From positions 1 to 29,408 of the forward strand of contig JAEYNY010000126.1 in the NCBI GenBank assembly GCA_023412275.1: a stretch of 29,408 nt of DNA. The letters are read 5' to 3'. How positions within the stretch are numbered: position 1 is the stretch's first letter; each line of letters starts with the position of its first letter. A program made the position numbers and the translations under genes. Under the pieces are notes generated by a model. It did no database searches. It worked only from the letters and a program-made list of their open reading frames with translations, and was not told the DNA's origin. This document shows, one piece after another, positions 7,615-15,324 of this stretch. This stretch comes from Bacillota bacterium. GTDB taxonomy: Bacteria; Bacillota; Clostridia; Acetivibrionales; DSM-1351.

Positions 7615-8502
7615 TTACTTAAAATTCAATTTTTCCTTAAGTAAAATTATTTCTTCAGTCTTTTGATTTATTATACCAAGATTCCTGTTATTTTCGGCTT
7701 GCAATTCATTATATTGGGACTGCATTTCTAAAAGTTTCATTTTATTGTCTAATTCAGCTTCATGTTTTGTAGTTCTTTCAATTTCTTTAAATTCCTCTTG
7801 TTTTCTTTCCGAAAATTCGTCTAGCAGTTTACTTAGATATTGTTCTTTTTTTGATAAAATATCAATTTCAATGTTTTTATCTTTTAATATAATATTAAGC
7901 TTTGCTACATATCTGTTTATTTTTTCATTTTCTTGAATAAGATTATGATTCTGACTTTCAAGAGTCCTAAGTGAATTTATTTGTTCCAATAGTTCTTGGT
8001 TCTTTGAATTTAATTTATTAATTTCAGAGTCATTAATTGAATTCTTGGACTGAATTTGGTCTATTGTATTTAGAAGTTTTTCTCTCTCAAGATTATATGA
8101 GTTATTTGTCAATTCAAAGAGATTGTTCCTTTCGGTAAGTTCGGATATATTGCTCCTAAGTGCATCTATTTGACTATTCATATTAACTAGTTTCTGTTCA
8201 TATTGATCTTTGACACTTGCCAGTGTATCCTGACTTTTGTTTGCAATAACTTTAAATATTCTAAAGATCTCATCTATGTTAGTAGATATTAAGTTTATTT
8301 CATTAACGAAACTAATTTGCTCTTCTCTACTTTGTTGTGAATCATCCTGGATAAAATTTGAAATCATACTTTCCATTAACTGCTTTTTTGTGATTCCTTT
8401 TTCATTAATTATTTTATTAAATATTTCTTTGTATTCAGCATCAACCCTAACACTTAAGGGGTTATTATTTTCTATTTGTATATTTTCAGCTTCATTATTC
8501 AA
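7615..8502 (-). CDS. Ribbon-helix-helix/coiled-coil protein
   Basis: This 295-residue protein has an N-terminal segment (about 13-53: PLSVRVDAEYKEIFNKIINE, then KGITKKQLMESMISNFI) that fits a ribbon-helix-helix DNA-binding fold, one short strand followed by two helices. Residues of about 60-295 form a long, Glu/Lys/Asn/Leu-rich coiled coil with heptad character and no other domain. The layout recalls KfrA-type plasmid proteins, although KfrA uses a different DNA-binding fold. The start is TTG at 8502, supported by AGGAGG nine bases upstream; no ATG is as well placed. A promoter (8545-8573) and several palindromes lie upstream, suggesting autoregulation. It is divergent from a tyrosine recombinase. 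An architectural or accessory role in the mobile element is inferred, and its true function is unknown. Confidence 0.6.
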   Translation of the reverse strand: MNNEAENIQIENNNPLSVRVDAEYKEIFNKIINEKGITKKQLMESMISNFIQDDSQQSREEQISFVNEINLISTNIDEIFRIFKVIANKSQDTLASVKDQYEQKLVNMNSQIDALRSNISELTERNNLFELTNNSYNLEREKLLNTIDQIQSKNSINDSEINKLNSKNQELLEQINSLRTLESQNHNLIQENEKINRYVAKLNIILKDKNIEIDILSKKEQYLSKLLDEFSERKQEEFKEIERTTKHEAELDNKMKLLEMQSQYNELQAENNRNLGIINQKTEEIILLKEKLNFK

Positions 8503-8530
8503 TGAATCAGTCCTCCTGGAACTATATTTT

Positions 8531-8573
8531 ACTATTATAAGATAATAGTAATTTTCCTTCCTGCAAATGTCAA
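8531..8573 (-). promoter_or_regulatory. Promoter of the RHH/coiled-coil gene, overlapped by palindromes
   Basis: The minus strand shows TTGACA (8568-8573), a 17-bp spacer and TACTAT (8545-8550). The -10 lies inside the perfect palindrome ACTATTAT-AAG-ATAATAGT (8531-8549). The -35 overlaps one arm of the GTCAACATT/AATGTTGAC inverted repeat (8569-8577 with 8605-8613). This arrangement suits repression by the gene's own RHH domain. Confidence 0.6.
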
Positions 8574-8646
8574 CATTAAATATTAATTTGTATACATATA
8601 ATTCAATGTTGACTAGTATGTATACAATATATTTAATGTATACATT
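8569..8646. repeat. Cluster of nested inverted repeats containing three GTATAC cores
   Basis: Three palindromes interleave: GTCAACATT (8569-8577) with AATGTTGAC (8605-8613), GTATACATA (8590-8598) with TATGTATAC (8617-8625), and the 12-bp perfect palindrome AATGTATACATT (8635-8646). GTATAC recurs at 8590, 8620 and 8638. They sit between the divergent RHH and recombinase genes and look like binding sites for a dimeric regulator. Confidence 0.65.
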
Positions 8647-8666
8647 ATGTTTACACGGACTAGCAA

Positions 8667-8766
8667 TTTCGAATGTTACACAACGTGCTTTTGTAACATT
8701 CGAAACGGCTTAAAAACAGGGGTTTGAGGAAAACTAAATATTATTCTTCTATTGAATGTTACACAA
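8667..8766. repeat. Candidate tyrosine-recombinase site: inverted-repeat core plus accessory copy
   Basis: TTTCGAATGTTACA (8667-8680) is repeated exactly in inverse as TGTAACATTCGAAA (8692-8705). If one mismatch is allowed the arms extend to 17 bp around a 5-bp centre, CGTGC. A third copy, GAATGTTACACAA, lies in direct orientation at 8754-8766. The recombinase gene starts 111 bp further on. An inverted-repeat core with a nearby direct accessory copy parallels the internal resolution site used by TnpI of Tn4430. Binding sites for a regulator are the alternative reading. Confidence 0.5.
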
Positions 8767-8877
8767 TATTGATATATACTGTATTTAGTAACAATTACTA
8801 TTTTTTCGCATAAAAATGGATTCGGTTTCCAAAACTCGAAAAAACTTTGTGGTAGAGATATATTATAAGGAGAAAAA

Positions 8878-9483
8878 ATGAATACTGTAGAGCCAATCCG
8901 TGAAATTAAAATAATAAAAAATATTCGTTCAATATTAAAGAGCCAATCAATCCGAAATGAACTGCTTTTTATACTTGGTATAAATGTAGGCCTTAGGATT
9001 AGCGATATTTTAAAACTTAGATTTTCCGATATTTTAAAACCAAACAAAACACCCAAGGATCACGTTGTTATTACCGAGAAAAAGACAGGCAAAACTAAAA
9101 AATTTTACTTAGGTGATATTGTTAAAAAAGTTATAGAATCGTATGTTAAAGAAAATCCATCAATTGAAATAGACAGCTTTGTTTTTGTAAGCAGGAAAGG
9201 TGATAACTCCCCCATTACCAGGCAACAAGCCTACAGGATTTTAAACGGAGCTGCGGAAGCATTAGGCTTAGTAGAAAGAAACGATTGCGGTATTATTGTC
9301 ACCGGTGAAATTGGAACGCATACCTTGAGGAAAACCTTTGGTTATCATGCATTTCAAAATGGTACTTCACTGGAATTATTAATGGATATTTTTAACCATT
9401 CTTCTAAATCTCAAACCTTAAGATATATTGGGATAACTGAAGAACAAAAAAAAGATGTCTATTTACAGTCAAATTTGGGATGA
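8878..9483 (+). CDS. Small tyrosine recombinase (catalytic domain only)
   Basis: This 201-residue protein carries the tyrosine-recombinase catalytic set: Arg40 in GINVGLRISDIL, a beta-hairpin lysine in EKKTGKTKK (about 69-75), His148/Arg151 in THTLRKTFGYHA, His174 in IFNHSS, and the nucleophile Tyr183 in TLRYIGI. It cuts and rejoins DNA through a 3'-phosphotyrosine link. It lacks the usual N-terminal arm- or core-binding SAM-like domain, being about 100 residues shorter than XerC/D or TnpI. Its start has AAGGAG six bases upstream. It is divergent from the RHH gene across a repeat-rich 375 bp and ends nine bases from the convergent tniQ stop. I infer that it acts on the inverted-repeat site at 8667-8705, perhaps resolving cointegrates or inverting a segment. 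Confidence 0.88.
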   Translation: MNTVEPIREIKIIKNIRSILKSQSIRNELLFILGINVGLRISDILKLRFSDILKPNKTPKDHVVITEKKTGKTKKFYLGDIVKKVIESYVKENPSIEIDSFVFVSRKGDNSPITRQQAYRILNGAAEALGLVERNDCGIIVTGEIGTHTLRKTFGYHAFQNGTSLELLMDIFNHSSKSQTLRYIGITEEQKKDVYLQSNLG

Positions 9484-9492
9484 CCTTTTATT

Positions 9493-10899
9493 TTATTGCA
9501 AAAGTTTATTAGGACAATTATTATTCTTATGTTCTTGAGTATCCCACCAATGAAACTCAGCTTTATAATTCTTCAAATCAATATAAGCGATATAAAAAGG
9601 AATATCTATTTCGCTTTCCTGTAGAGTTATTTCGTATAAGTTATTATTAAGGTGCATTTGTGCAACATTTAGTCTATTTTGGTAATCTGATATTAAATAG
9701 TGACTATAAATTCTACACATAACCCAATTTAGTATCTCAAAATTTTTATTATTTATATCAAAAATTTCCCACATCAGATTATTTTGTGTATGTATATAAT
9801 GATTGTTATATATTAATTCTTTAAAATTACTTTCCTTAAAATGTGATTTTTTGCATTGAGCAACTTCAGGAAAACGTGAGTATTTATGTCTTTCAATGTT
9901 TTTTCTCCAAAAAACAAAAGCATATGAGAAAGGACAGTATTCATCGCGAATGAATGTACTACTATATAAGAATTTGCTCAAGCACTTTTTATGGTCTTTA
10001 TTTAATTTCTCAAGATTTTTTTTCAATTGCTTATAATATATTGATTTAAGGTTATTAAACAAAGTTTCGAGATATTGATTTTTGCTCGGGGATTCTAATA
10101 GACGTAATTTACTAAAGCTTTTTTTATAAATATCTTTTTGAAAACTACTTTTTACAAGATAATGTTTTGTTTCAGTTTTCGCTATTAGTGATACAATATT
10201 ATTTAAAAAATTATCAAAATGTCGAATTAATAATTTTTCAGAATAATAAATATTACTTAAAAAATATTTTTGATTTTTATTAACATTAAGTAATACATTT
10301 AAGTCATTTAAACTTATTTTAATATTACTCGCTTCAATCCATTTTTTAATAAAGCCATAATCCATTTTATCATTACATAAGCTGTGCCCACATTTACATA
10401 CAAAAGGGCTTTTACCCCAATTATCATCTAAAGAGTAAACTATTTTACTATGACAATTAGGACATTTACTTATTAACTCAATATCATGGTACGGGCACTT
10501 GGTCAAATAATTAAGTTGATGAAAAATACTATGATACCCTAATTGAATACACTTTGGACAGTAATGCACATCTTTTCGAATAAACAGATTAACATCATCT
10601 CCACAATTAAATATTTTTACAAGGTTGTTAATATTTTTATAGTTTGTAGATTTAATATCATTTCCTAGTATTCTCTCTAATAGTGCGCTATCCAAAAAAG
10701 TAAGATTAATTAGATCTCTCTCCGACTTTTTCCAATTATTTTTACTTTTAGATTTTAACCTTTCATCTCCAAAAATTCTCATTAAATCATTATTATTTAC
10801 CACATTTGCATATTTAAATTTTTCAAATATTCCCCAAGGTGATTCAAATTTTGATACAATCCATTCAGGTCTCCAGGTATAATTAGTTATTGGTCTCAT
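9493..10899 (-). CDS. tniQ: TniQ/TnsD-family transposon target-selection protein
   Basis: This 468-residue protein has the TniQ N-terminal region (ESPWGIFEKFKYAN, 19-32) and a zinc-binding array. The array is YCPKC (Cys114/Cys117), His123 and His127 in GYHSIFHQLN, CPYH (Cys135/His138), CPNCH (146-150), and CKCGHSLC (168-175). TnsD and TniQ proteins recognise the target and recruit TnsC. At 468 residues it is closer to Tn7 TnsD (about 500) than to the short TniQ of CRISPR-associated transposons, which suggests its own DNA-binding C-terminus for a fixed attachment site. It is last in the tnsA-B-C-tniQ operon. The Shine-Dalgarno GAGGAT overlaps the tnsC stop codon, so translation is probably coupled. 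No second targeting gene (tnsE) is visible. Confidence 0.88.
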   Translation of the reverse strand: MRPITNYTWRPEWIVSKFESPWGIFEKFKYANVVNNNDLMRIFGDERLKSKSKNNWKKSERDLINLTFLDSALLERILGNDIKSTNYKNINNLVKIFNCGDDVNLFIRKDVHYCPKCIQLGYHSIFHQLNYLTKCPYHDIELISKCPNCHSKIVYSLDDNWGKSPFVCKCGHSLCNDKMDYGFIKKWIEASNIKISLNDLNVLLNVNKNQKYFLSNIYYSEKLLIRHFDNFLNNIVSLIAKTETKHYLVKSSFQKDIYKKSFSKLRLLESPSKNQYLETLFNNLKSIYYKQLKKNLEKLNKDHKKCLSKFLYSSTFIRDEYCPFSYAFVFWRKNIERHKYSRFPEVAQCKKSHFKESNFKELIYNNHYIHTQNNLMWEIFDINNKNFEILNWVMCRIYSHYLISDYQNRLNVAQMHLNNNLYEITLQESEIDIPFYIAYIDLKNYKAEFHWWDTQEHKNNNCPNKLLQ

Positions 10900-10902
10900 G
10901 AT

Positions 10903-11943
10903 TTAATCCTCAAGTTTATTTTGGTACAGTTCTGCATTTATATATCCTGAATTTTCAATAGCTACTCTCCAGTCAGATTTTGTAAGCCAGAATAAATTAT
11001 CACCGTTAGCTCCAAAAATTCTTAAAGCATTTTCAATAGTTGATTTCAAATATTGCATTGGTATATCAAATTTCTTTCTCATTAAATTAAATTCACGTCT
11101 GGTTTCAACATAAACTTCAAATAATTCATCTGCACATTCTTCTAACTTATGACCAGCTGTATACGCTTCTGGGAAGTAGTATTTTGTATATGACCAACCA
11201 CTATTTATTGGGAACTCAGCATGGTCGTACCCTATTAAACAATTTTTTATGTCTACTGCATTTTCGGCACCTTTAAACTGGTATTCATTGACCATAAAAC
11301 GTCCTATAATCTGTGACTTTTTTGCTTCAAGAAAAGCTGTTCGCTGAAACTTCAACTCTTCTTGGCCTACTAAAATAAATGTCATATTTATATCAAATCT
11401 ATTAAGTTCGTTATGTATATCCATAAGCCATTCATACTCTAAGTCTGTGAATAATTGGGCCTCATCAACAAAAATAATTAATTTGTTTTGTCCCGATGAA
11501 TCTACTTTATCAATTAAATAATTTGTTAATCTCTCCCTTTTGGCATATGCTGGCCCTTGAGTTGTGATGTTGTGTCCAACTTGATTAAGAAAATGAGAGA
11601 AAAATTTATCCTCATTAACCGTTTTATGCTTCCTAGATGTAACATGAAAAATCTGTATATTTGAACCAAATTTTTGAGGAAGAATTAACTTAATATATTC
11701 AATAGCTTTTGTTTTTCCAAGGCGTGGTCTGCCATAGAACATCGCTCCCGGAGTTCGATTATCTATCCATAGACAAATTTTTCTATAAAGATCAAATATC
11801 ATGTTAGTAGCTAAAAGATACTTTCCTGTTTCTACAGGATGCGATCCTAAAGAAATCTGCGGCCTTTCAAAGTTAATGTTTCGAATTACTTCTTCATCTT
11901 CAATGGTTGTAACTGGTTCTAATATTTTTTTTTGTCTACCCAT
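10903..11943 (-). CDS. tnsC: TnsC/TniB-type AAA+ ATPase transposition regulator
   Basis: This 346-residue AAA+ ATPase has Walker A GRPRLGKT (71-78) and Walker B LIIFVDEAQ (155-163, catalytic Asp160-Glu161), with ILVGQEELKF further on as the sensor region. TnsC polymerises on target DNA with ATP, links the TniQ-marked target to the TnsA/TnsB transposase, and enforces target immunity. It is shorter than Tn7 TnsC (about 555 residues) and closer to TniB-type proteins. AAGGAG five bases before the ATG overlaps the end of tnsB, and only three bases separate its stop from the tniQ start. The gene therefore sits inside one tightly packed operon. Confidence 0.92.
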   Translation of the reverse strand: MGRQKKILEPVTTIEDEEVIRNINFERPQISLGSHPVETGKYLLATNMIFDLYRKICLWIDNRTPGAMFYGRPRLGKTKAIEYIKLILPQKFGSNIQIFHVTSRKHKTVNEDKFFSHFLNQVGHNITTQGPAYAKRERLTNYLIDKVDSSGQNKLIIFVDEAQLFTDLEYEWLMDIHNELNRFDINMTFILVGQEELKFQRTAFLEAKKSQIIGRFMVNEYQFKGAENAVDIKNCLIGYDHAEFPINSGWSYTKYYFPEAYTAGHKLEECADELFEVYVETRREFNLMRKKFDIPMQYLKSTIENALRIFGANGDNLFWLTKSDWRVAIENSGYINAELYQNKLED

Positions 11944-11952
11944 ACTTTCTCC

Positions 11953-13959
11953 TTAGTAAGTAAATGTCTTAAAAAGATCTCGATATTTGTTTAAATCTTC
12001 TTTATTATCCTTAGTAATATTTGAGTTTGATTTTTTTATACTATTAATTTTTTTGATGCATTTACTTTCTGATTGTGTTTCTGAGATCATATGATCATCT
12101 TCATTAGCAACACTATTCTGAATATCTTTCTCCATTTCCTTTTTACTTCTATTTAAATTTGCAAGTTTATTTCTTTTATTCTTATCACCAATATTTTTAA
12201 CAAGAAACTCATTATAGACGTCAATTGGATTTTCATTAGAAGTAAAATAAATTAATCTTTTGGCTTTTAATTTATTTATTTCCTTTCGAGTCTTAAGAGA
12301 ATGAGGACTTGTTCCCCATTTCCCACTAGCTCTAAGAATACCAATTTCACTCCCGTCAGATAAATATGCTTTTATCGATCTTAAATCCTCGATATTTACT
12401 AATAATTCTAATTTTTTCCCGATGAGGCTAGGGGTTCTTGAAAGAATATCATTGTAATATCTAACACCTTCATAATTAATGTAAGGCCTTTTACCTTTTT
12501 TGATATTTCCAAGTACTACTCGTTGTGTAGAAAGTCTCAATATAGATAGGTTATTTCTGTCTTCTTCCTCAAGATACCTTGGTTCCATTCGCCTATCCCT
12601 TATTCGATGTTCCATACACTCTAGCGGTGACTTATAATCCAAACTTGAATGTGGACATAAATTATAAAAAATTATCAATGCTTCAGTTATTTCAGCCAAA
12701 TGCTCCTCAGTTATGAAATATTTTTTAGCTTTTTCAGAAGAATTTTCATTTCTTTTATCTGTTATTGAACTTCCAGTAGTGCTGGGTAGTTTGTGATACC
12801 CATATTCCTCCAATATTCCAAAAAATCTTTCAATAAGCACTCTTCTTTTAGGTACTTTTACAGGCCCAGCATTAACTGCACACTTTATTGTTTGGGTTAA
12901 TCTAGGCCTAACTATATTTGCCAAATTTGCTTTAGCATTATCAAAATACAGTTCATTCCATACTGCCCATTCAGTTTCCTTAATATATGAAGAGTGAAAA
13001 CCAATTTTTTCAGGATATTTTAGACCCGGAATTGTAAATTCCATAAGCCTTTTTGGTACAACCGCATTTCTAACACATTGCAGTACATCTTCTGCTGAAT
13101 ATTCACTATTAAGGCAAAGCCTATAGCCTAATACCGTTCTAGTTGCAACATCTAGAATTGTTAAAATCCATAATCTACTCAATTCATAATATTCTTCGTC
13201 ACCAGTAGGAGTTTTCATTTTCATAACAAATTTAGCATCAATTTTGTGCCCATCAAATTGTACTTGCTCAAAAGGTCGAATTGGTAAAGGTGATGTGGCC
13301 TGATTATTATATGATAGTACCGCATTTCTTTGAACCTCCTCCCCATACCGGCCTGAAGCCACCTCAAAATGGGTATTATGTATATATTTTAAATACCTAT
13401 AAAGAGATCTTCTTGCTAAATCATATGTGTTTAATGGATATTCTGAAGATTTTATTCCAATATCACGACATGCATTTATAAATTTAATGTGTATATCGGT
13501 TGGACTCTTTGAAGGCATATCCTTCATTTTCTTATCTTTTTTTAAATACAGGTTTGTAATTAATTCATCAATTTCTGGATATTCTTTTAATAATTGCGAA
13601 AATGCCCCCTGAAAACTCTTAGGAGAATTGGTTTTATCAAGCGAAGTACTTTTTTTGCGATTATAATTCATGACATGTTTTTGGGGTATAAGTGCTCGGA
13701 ATCCCCATATTTGTCCATAGTTATCAAGCATAAAGCAACGTTTAATTAATCTTCTAATAGTATATGGAGCTATTCCAGTTTGATTCTGGATATCCTTTAA
13801 ATTACAATTATCTTTTAGGTATAGAATTATTGCTTTTTCACGTCTGAGATATAAATCTCTATCAGTATCATCAAGAGGTAATGTATTGGCTTTTGGCCAT
13901 ACACTTATATCTTTATATTCGTCCCCAATATTAATTTTTTCAATTAATCTTCTCGTCAT
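11953..13959 (-). CDS. tnsB: TnsB-type DDE transposase
   Basis: This 668-residue protein has helix-turn-helix regions in the first ~190 residues (LKDIQNQTGIAPYTIRRLIK, 54-73) for end recognition. A retroviral-integrase-type core follows with Asp236 (VQFDGHKID), Asp340 (LYFDNAKAN) and Glu377 (VLIERFFG), the DDE triad with 36 residues between the second Asp and Glu. A Mu-type beta-barrel and a basic C-terminal tail (about 590-668) follow. TnsB binds the repeated end sites, cuts the 3' ends and joins them to the target; its C-terminus contacts TnsC in Tn7. It overlaps tnsA by 20 bases and precedes tnsC by nine. The matching binding sites are probably those at 14725-14908. Confidence 0.95.
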   Translation of the reverse strand: MTRRLIEKINIGDEYKDISVWPKANTLPLDDTDRDLYLRREKAIILYLKDNCNLKDIQNQTGIAPYTIRRLIKRCFMLDNYGQIWGFRALIPQKHVMNYNRKKSTSLDKTNSPKSFQGAFSQLLKEYPEIDELITNLYLKKDKKMKDMPSKSPTDIHIKFINACRDIGIKSSEYPLNTYDLARRSLYRYLKYIHNTHFEVASGRYGEEVQRNAVLSYNNQATSPLPIRPFEQVQFDGHKIDAKFVMKMKTPTGDEEYYELSRLWILTILDVATRTVLGYRLCLNSEYSAEDVLQCVRNAVVPKRLMEFTIPGLKYPEKIGFHSSYIKETEWAVWNELYFDNAKANLANIVRPRLTQTIKCAVNAGPVKVPKRRVLIERFFGILEEYGYHKLPSTTGSSITDKRNENSSEKAKKYFITEEHLAEITEALIIFYNLCPHSSLDYKSPLECMEHRIRDRRMEPRYLEEEDRNNLSILRLSTQRVVLGNIKKGKRPYINYEGVRYYNDILSRTPSLIGKKLELLVNIEDLRSIKAYLSDGSEIGILRASGKWGTSPHSLKTRKEINKLKAKRLIYFTSNENPIDVYNEFLVKNIGDKNKRNKLANLNRSKKEMEKDIQNSVANEDDHMISETQSESKCIKKINSIKKSNSNITKDNKEDLNKYRDLFKTFTY

Positions 13960-14614
13960 TTTGAATCCACACCTTCGTATTAGGACTTAATGATTTTATA
14001 TTTATGTCTGATAGTAATCTTCCTTTAAAAATCAACCAATAAATTGCTTCTTTGACTCTATATTTTGGAATTTCAGATAAGAATTGCTCTATTTGAATAA
14101 TAGTATCTAAGCCTTTATATACTGCTTTAATAACTTTTCTGGTGTCAATTTCTACTTCATAGGACTTATTCCGTGTAAATGAAATAATATGCTTTAAATT
14201 TTCGAGAAGTACAAGGTTACATTTTATTTCATTCTCTGTTTTAATAGAAAATTTAAATCCATTTTCTTTACACCATTTCTCTTTTAGGTTAAGTATCTTT
14301 AATGTACTTTCGTATGAACTATTTATATGATTTAAATCACATAATCTATGTATTTTTATAAATTCTTCAGAATTATCTTCCCATAAAATCCATGCATCAA
14401 AATATGGCTCTCTCTCTTTACCGAGCTTTAAATATTTCGGTACAATTGGTGATTCACAAAAATTCCTTATCTTAGGATCTGCTTCAATTAAGATCCAATA
14501 ATAATATTGAAGATCACCATACAATTGAATAATTCGATTTTCCTTTACACTAAAAACTTCCCAGAAATTACTACCAAACTTGCTACTTCTCTTGATTTTT
14601 AGAGGTTTGAACAC
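13940..14614 (-). CDS. tnsA: TnsA endonuclease subunit of the transposase
   Basis: The protein has 224 residues from a GTG at 14614, chosen because GGAG lies seven bases upstream. The frame remains open to an ATG at 14677, but that extension is hydrophobic, lacks a ribosome binding site and would cover the promoter. The fold is the PD-(D/E)XK nuclease of TnsA, with conserved features at Glu44 (YYYWILIEADPKIRNFCESP), Asp73 (PYFDAWIL) and Lys87 (SEEFIKIHR), followed by a C-terminal helical domain contacting TnsC. TnsA cuts the 5' strands, so with TnsB the element moves by cut-and-paste rather than through a cointegrate. The stop overlaps the start of tnsB by 20 bases. Confidence 0.9.
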   Translation of the reverse strand: MFKPLKIKRSSKFGSNFWEVFSVKENRIIQLYGDLQYYYWILIEADPKIRNFCESPIVPKYLKLGKEREPYFDAWILWEDNSEEFIKIHRLCDLNHINSSYESTLKILNLKEKWCKENGFKFSIKTENEIKCNLVLLENLKHIISFTRNKSYEVEIDTRKVIKAVYKGLDTIIQIEQFLSEIPKYRVKEAIYWLIFKGRLLSDINIKSLSPNTKVWIQNDEKIN

Positions 14615-14644
14615 TTTAATTCTCCAAATAAAAAATATATACAC

Positions 14645-14673
14645 AATTATACTACACAAAAACGGTTTACATA
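14645..14673 (-). promoter_or_regulatory. Probable tns operon promoter
   Basis: On the minus strand TATAAT lies about 31 bases ahead of the tnsA GTG, with TTATGT 17 bp upstream of it as a weak -35. It is immediately inside the TnsB-like sites (first site at 14725), so TnsB binding to the end could repress the operon as it does in Tn7. The position is approximate. Confidence 0.45.
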
Positions 14674-14724
14674 ACAAATATTATAAGATTGTAATTTTAA
14701 TTTAATATGAAAGTAATTCACCAT

Positions 14725-14915
14725 GTTATTAGTTTCATGTCGCATATTCACAAAGGTACTAGTTTTATGTCATAATAAAATGACATAAAACTAGTACCTT
14801 TATTTTTCTCTTTTTAATACTAAAATTTTAAAACCGTTAAAACTACTGTTTTTCACTATATTTAATAGTAGTAAATTAAAATAGATTAATGGAACTACTT
14901 TTAAGTCATCAGACA
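14725..14915. repeat. Right end of the Tn7-like transposon with TnsB-binding sites
   Basis: Four related sites share the core (read inward) TGAC-T-AAA--TA. They are 14891-14908 (terminal), 14780-14798 (opposite orientation), 14755-14773 and 14725-14743. The terminal site and the 14780/14755 pair agree at 15 of 18 positions. From the right the terminus reads TGT-CTGA-TGACTTAAAAGTAGTTCC, so the site starts after TGT plus four bases. This is the spacing I recall for Tn7 (TGT-GGGC-GGACAAAATAG...). The presumed transposon terminus is base 14915. Confidence 0.65.
14752..14801. repeat. Perfect 22-bp inverted repeat within the right end
   Basis: The 22-base arm at 14752-14773 is repeated exactly in inverse at 14780-14801 around the 6-base loop AATAAA. 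Each arm contains one TnsB-like site, so two sites face each other. The T-rich run after 14801 could also let it act as a terminator for rightward transcription, though no rightward gene lies upstream. Confidence 0.8.
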
Positions 14916-15041
14916 GTTATAGAAAACATTAAAGTCCAGTATTTTAGCATGATACCATATTTACTATAACTTCCCAAAAAGATAATGTTATAGAAAAAGC
15001 ATAAATTATTTAAATCATTTATATATATTCAATTTCTTTCG

Positions 15042-15237
15042 CTATATTTGCATTTTTTTACTTGCATTCAATAATGTACTTTTACATATACCAGTTAAAT
15101 CTGCTATCTCTTGAAAAGTATAACGATCGCGCAATTTCAAGGCTTCGCTTAGCTGTTTTATAGAGTATTTGGGAGCTCTTCCACAAGTATTAACTATCAT
15201 TTGCAGTAAGCCTATAAAAACATCCAGTTTGATATAT
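15042..15237 (-). pseudogene. C-terminal remnant of a serine recombinase (resolvase/invertase family)
   Basis: The open frame on the minus strand ends in NTCGRAPKYSIKQLSEALKL, then RDRYTFQEIADLTGICKSTL and a short tail. This matches the C-terminal helix-turn-helix of resolvase/invertase proteins (GRPxKY...EIAxxTGISKSTL). The N-terminal catalytic domain with its serine is absent and a TAG interrupts the frame at about 15238, so this is a fragment. It lies 127 bp outside the transposon terminus and points to an older mobile element at this locus. The remaining sequence in 14916-15324 shows only the GTTATAG repeats described separately. Confidence 0.6.
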
Positions 15238-15324
15238 AGCTATATAATGGAAACATCTGTTCGAGGAAACATATCAAAGCCTTTTGTGGTGTTTTTTTGA
15301 AAACGCCGTTTGTTCTAGATGCTA

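Larger units (their letters stand above)
9493..14915. mobile_element. Tn7-like transposon: transposition operon and right end
   Basis: The segment holds tnsA, tnsB, tnsC and tniQ in the canonical order and orientation, with tnsA next to the right end at 14915. The end carries repeated TnsB-like sites and a TGT terminus. Cargo in such elements lies beyond tniQ, here leftwards. The left end was not located with confidence: one weak candidate is at 7484, and the scar at about 1330 is another possible boundary. The 5 bases after the right terminus (GTTAT) have no convincing partner as a target duplication in this window. Confidence 0.85.

Noticed and set aside
13940..14677. A longer TnsA beginning at the ATG at 14677
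   Set aside because: The extra 21 residues are hydrophobic, have no ribosome binding site and cover the promoter; the GTG at 14614 has GGAG at a good distance.
14752..14801. The 22-bp palindrome as a simple transcription terminator
   Set aside because: A T-rich run follows only on the plus strand, and no plus-strand gene ends here; embedded TnsB-like sites explain it better.
9493..14915. A CRISPR-associated transposon (CAST)
   Set aside because: tnsABC and tniQ are present, but no Cas12k, Cascade genes or regularly spaced repeats occur anywhere in the window, and TniQ is long and TnsD-like.
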